Source of the DNA: F23-D06 sp947167635
GTDB taxonomy: Bacteria; Bacteroidota; Bacteroidia; Bacteroidales; WCHB1-69
NCBI GenBank assembly: GCA_947167635.1
Contig: CAMVIT010000064.1
Span: forward strand, 1-14,283
Length of the DNA: 14,283 nucleotides
Direction: 5' to 3'
The stretch's first letter is position 1. Every line of letters begins with the position of its first letter. The notes below the pieces were generated by a model. The model was not told the origin of the DNA and ran no database searches. It saw only the letters and a program-made list of their open reading frames with translations. Position numbers and translations under genes: made by a program. This document shows, piece after piece, positions 13,605-14,283 of the stretch.

Positions 13605-14283
13605 ATGTTCAAGCTGGTAGATTTCGGAGTTATAGTGCTGTCGAGCGGTTTTTTGCTGCTCTGTTATATGCTGTTTCTGCATAAAGAGAAATATCATCAG
13701 CTTAACCGTTTTTATCTGCTGTTTTCTTTGGCTTTTTCTTCTTTGCTTCCTTTTATAAAGTTCAGTGTTCCTGTACAACCCCTAATGCCGAATACGCAAT
13801 CCTTTTTGACAACAGTTACGGAAGCTCCAGCCATTCCTTTTGGGATGATATTGTATGTGACAGGGCTTGTGCTTTTCTTTATCTTGTTCATTTTGAGATT
13901 GTTTAAGGTCTTAAAGCAGATCATTGGAAAGCATTACATTGAAATGAATGGTTTGAAAGTTATTGATAATCCTGAACAGAAAGTTCCCTTTTCCTTTTTC
14001 CATTATGTTGTGGTAGATTCTACCACATTTGAACTCGATGAACTGGATTTGGTACTTCGTCACGAGGCGGCGCACGCCCAACAGTGGCACACGCTGGATA
14101 TTCTTTTTGTTGAACTTCTTGGAGTGATATGCTGGTTCAATCCTTTCGTGTGGGCGTATAAGTCCGCGCTCAAGTCTCAGCACGAGTATGCGGCCGACGC
14201 GTCAGTCATCCACTCGAATGTTCCCCGTAATGACTATTTCGATCTGATTTTGAAACAGATTCGACATCAAAACCGTCTGGCTC
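13605..14283 (+). CDS. BlaR1-type M56 membrane peptidase (3'-partial)
   Basis: The frame starts at the ATG at 13605 (MFKLVDFGVIVL) and runs off the right edge after about 226 residues. Hydrophobic segments lie at ~7-25, 36-53, 80-98 and ~163-183, as in BlaR1/MecR1 proteins. The zinc-peptidase motif is HEAAH at residues 153-157, followed by the M56 hallmarks CWFNPFVW (176-183) and HEYAAD (193-198), which supplies the further Glu/Asp. PFSFF (128-132) is another conserved family block. The protein is expected to sense a signal outside the cytoplasmic membrane and to cause cleavage of the BlaI-like repressor encoded upstream. The sensor domain, which decides the ligand, is beyond the window. The first gap of 11 bp continues a TCC-phased heptamer run (13581-13601) spanning the end of the repressor gene. 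Confidence 0.9.
   Translation, partial: MFKLVDFGVIVLSSGFLLLCYMLFLHKEKYHQLNRFYLLFSLAFSSLLPFIKFSVPVQPLMPNTQSFLTTVTEAPAIPFGMILYVTGLVLFFILFILRLFKVLKQIIGKHYIEMNGLKVIDNPEQKVPFSFFHYVVVDSTTFELDELDLVLRHEAAHAQQWHTLDILFVELLGVICWFNPFVWAYKSALKSQHEYAADASVIHSNVPRNDYFDLILKQIRHQNRLA

Overview
The window looks like a chromosomal segment of a Bacteroidota genome, most likely order Bacteroidales. The reasons are perfect matches to the Bacteroidota -7 promoter element (TAnnTTTG) in front of three genes, weak or absent Shine-Dalgarno sequences, RHS core wording typical of Bacteroidales, a BlaI/M56-peptidase pair and a LYS1-type saccharopine dehydrogenase. No species can be named from what is visible.

Region 1 (1-4979, + strand) is a bank of polymorphic-toxin tips. 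The 3' end of an RHS-repeat protein enters from the left edge and ends in toxin tip 1, overlapping by 4 bases an exported immunity candidate. Two more cassettes follow. Each has the same 184-bp RHS core segment (ending in DPNGE), then an unrelated A+T-rich C-terminal tip, then an exported immunity candidate. Tip 2 carries an HESVH zinc-peptidase motif. The partners of tips 2 and 3 are MORN/YwqK-like. Cassettes 2 and 3 have no RHS body, no recognisable promoter and no trustworthy start codon, so they look like orphan tips that could reach the expressed RHS gene by recombination through the 184-bp repeat.

Region 2 (5302-13075, - strand) is a G+C-richer block. In transcription order it holds a MATE-family transporter, a lipoprotein of unknown function, rfbA (dTDP-glucose synthesis), ugd (UDP-glucuronate synthesis), a LYS1-like dehydrogenase and a polysaccharide flippase. 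The sugar-nucleotide enzymes and the flippase suggest part of a capsule or O-antigen pathway. No glycosyltransferases are in the window.

Region 3 (13098-14283) starts with a divergent promoter region. It contains two overlapping palindromes at the promoter of a BlaI-family repressor, followed by a truncated BlaR1/M56 sensor peptidase.

The least ordinary non-coding feature is a set of short imperfect tandem repeats with a strict 7-bp period at nearly every gene border. The unit differs from site to site. One of them fills the whole 49-bp ugd/rfbA spacer as seven heptamers, and two directly abut the 5' edge of orphan RHS cores. Degenerate, hairpin-rich intergenic repeats occupy the larger spacers. 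I saw no tRNA, rRNA, convincing intrinsic terminator or CRISPR array.
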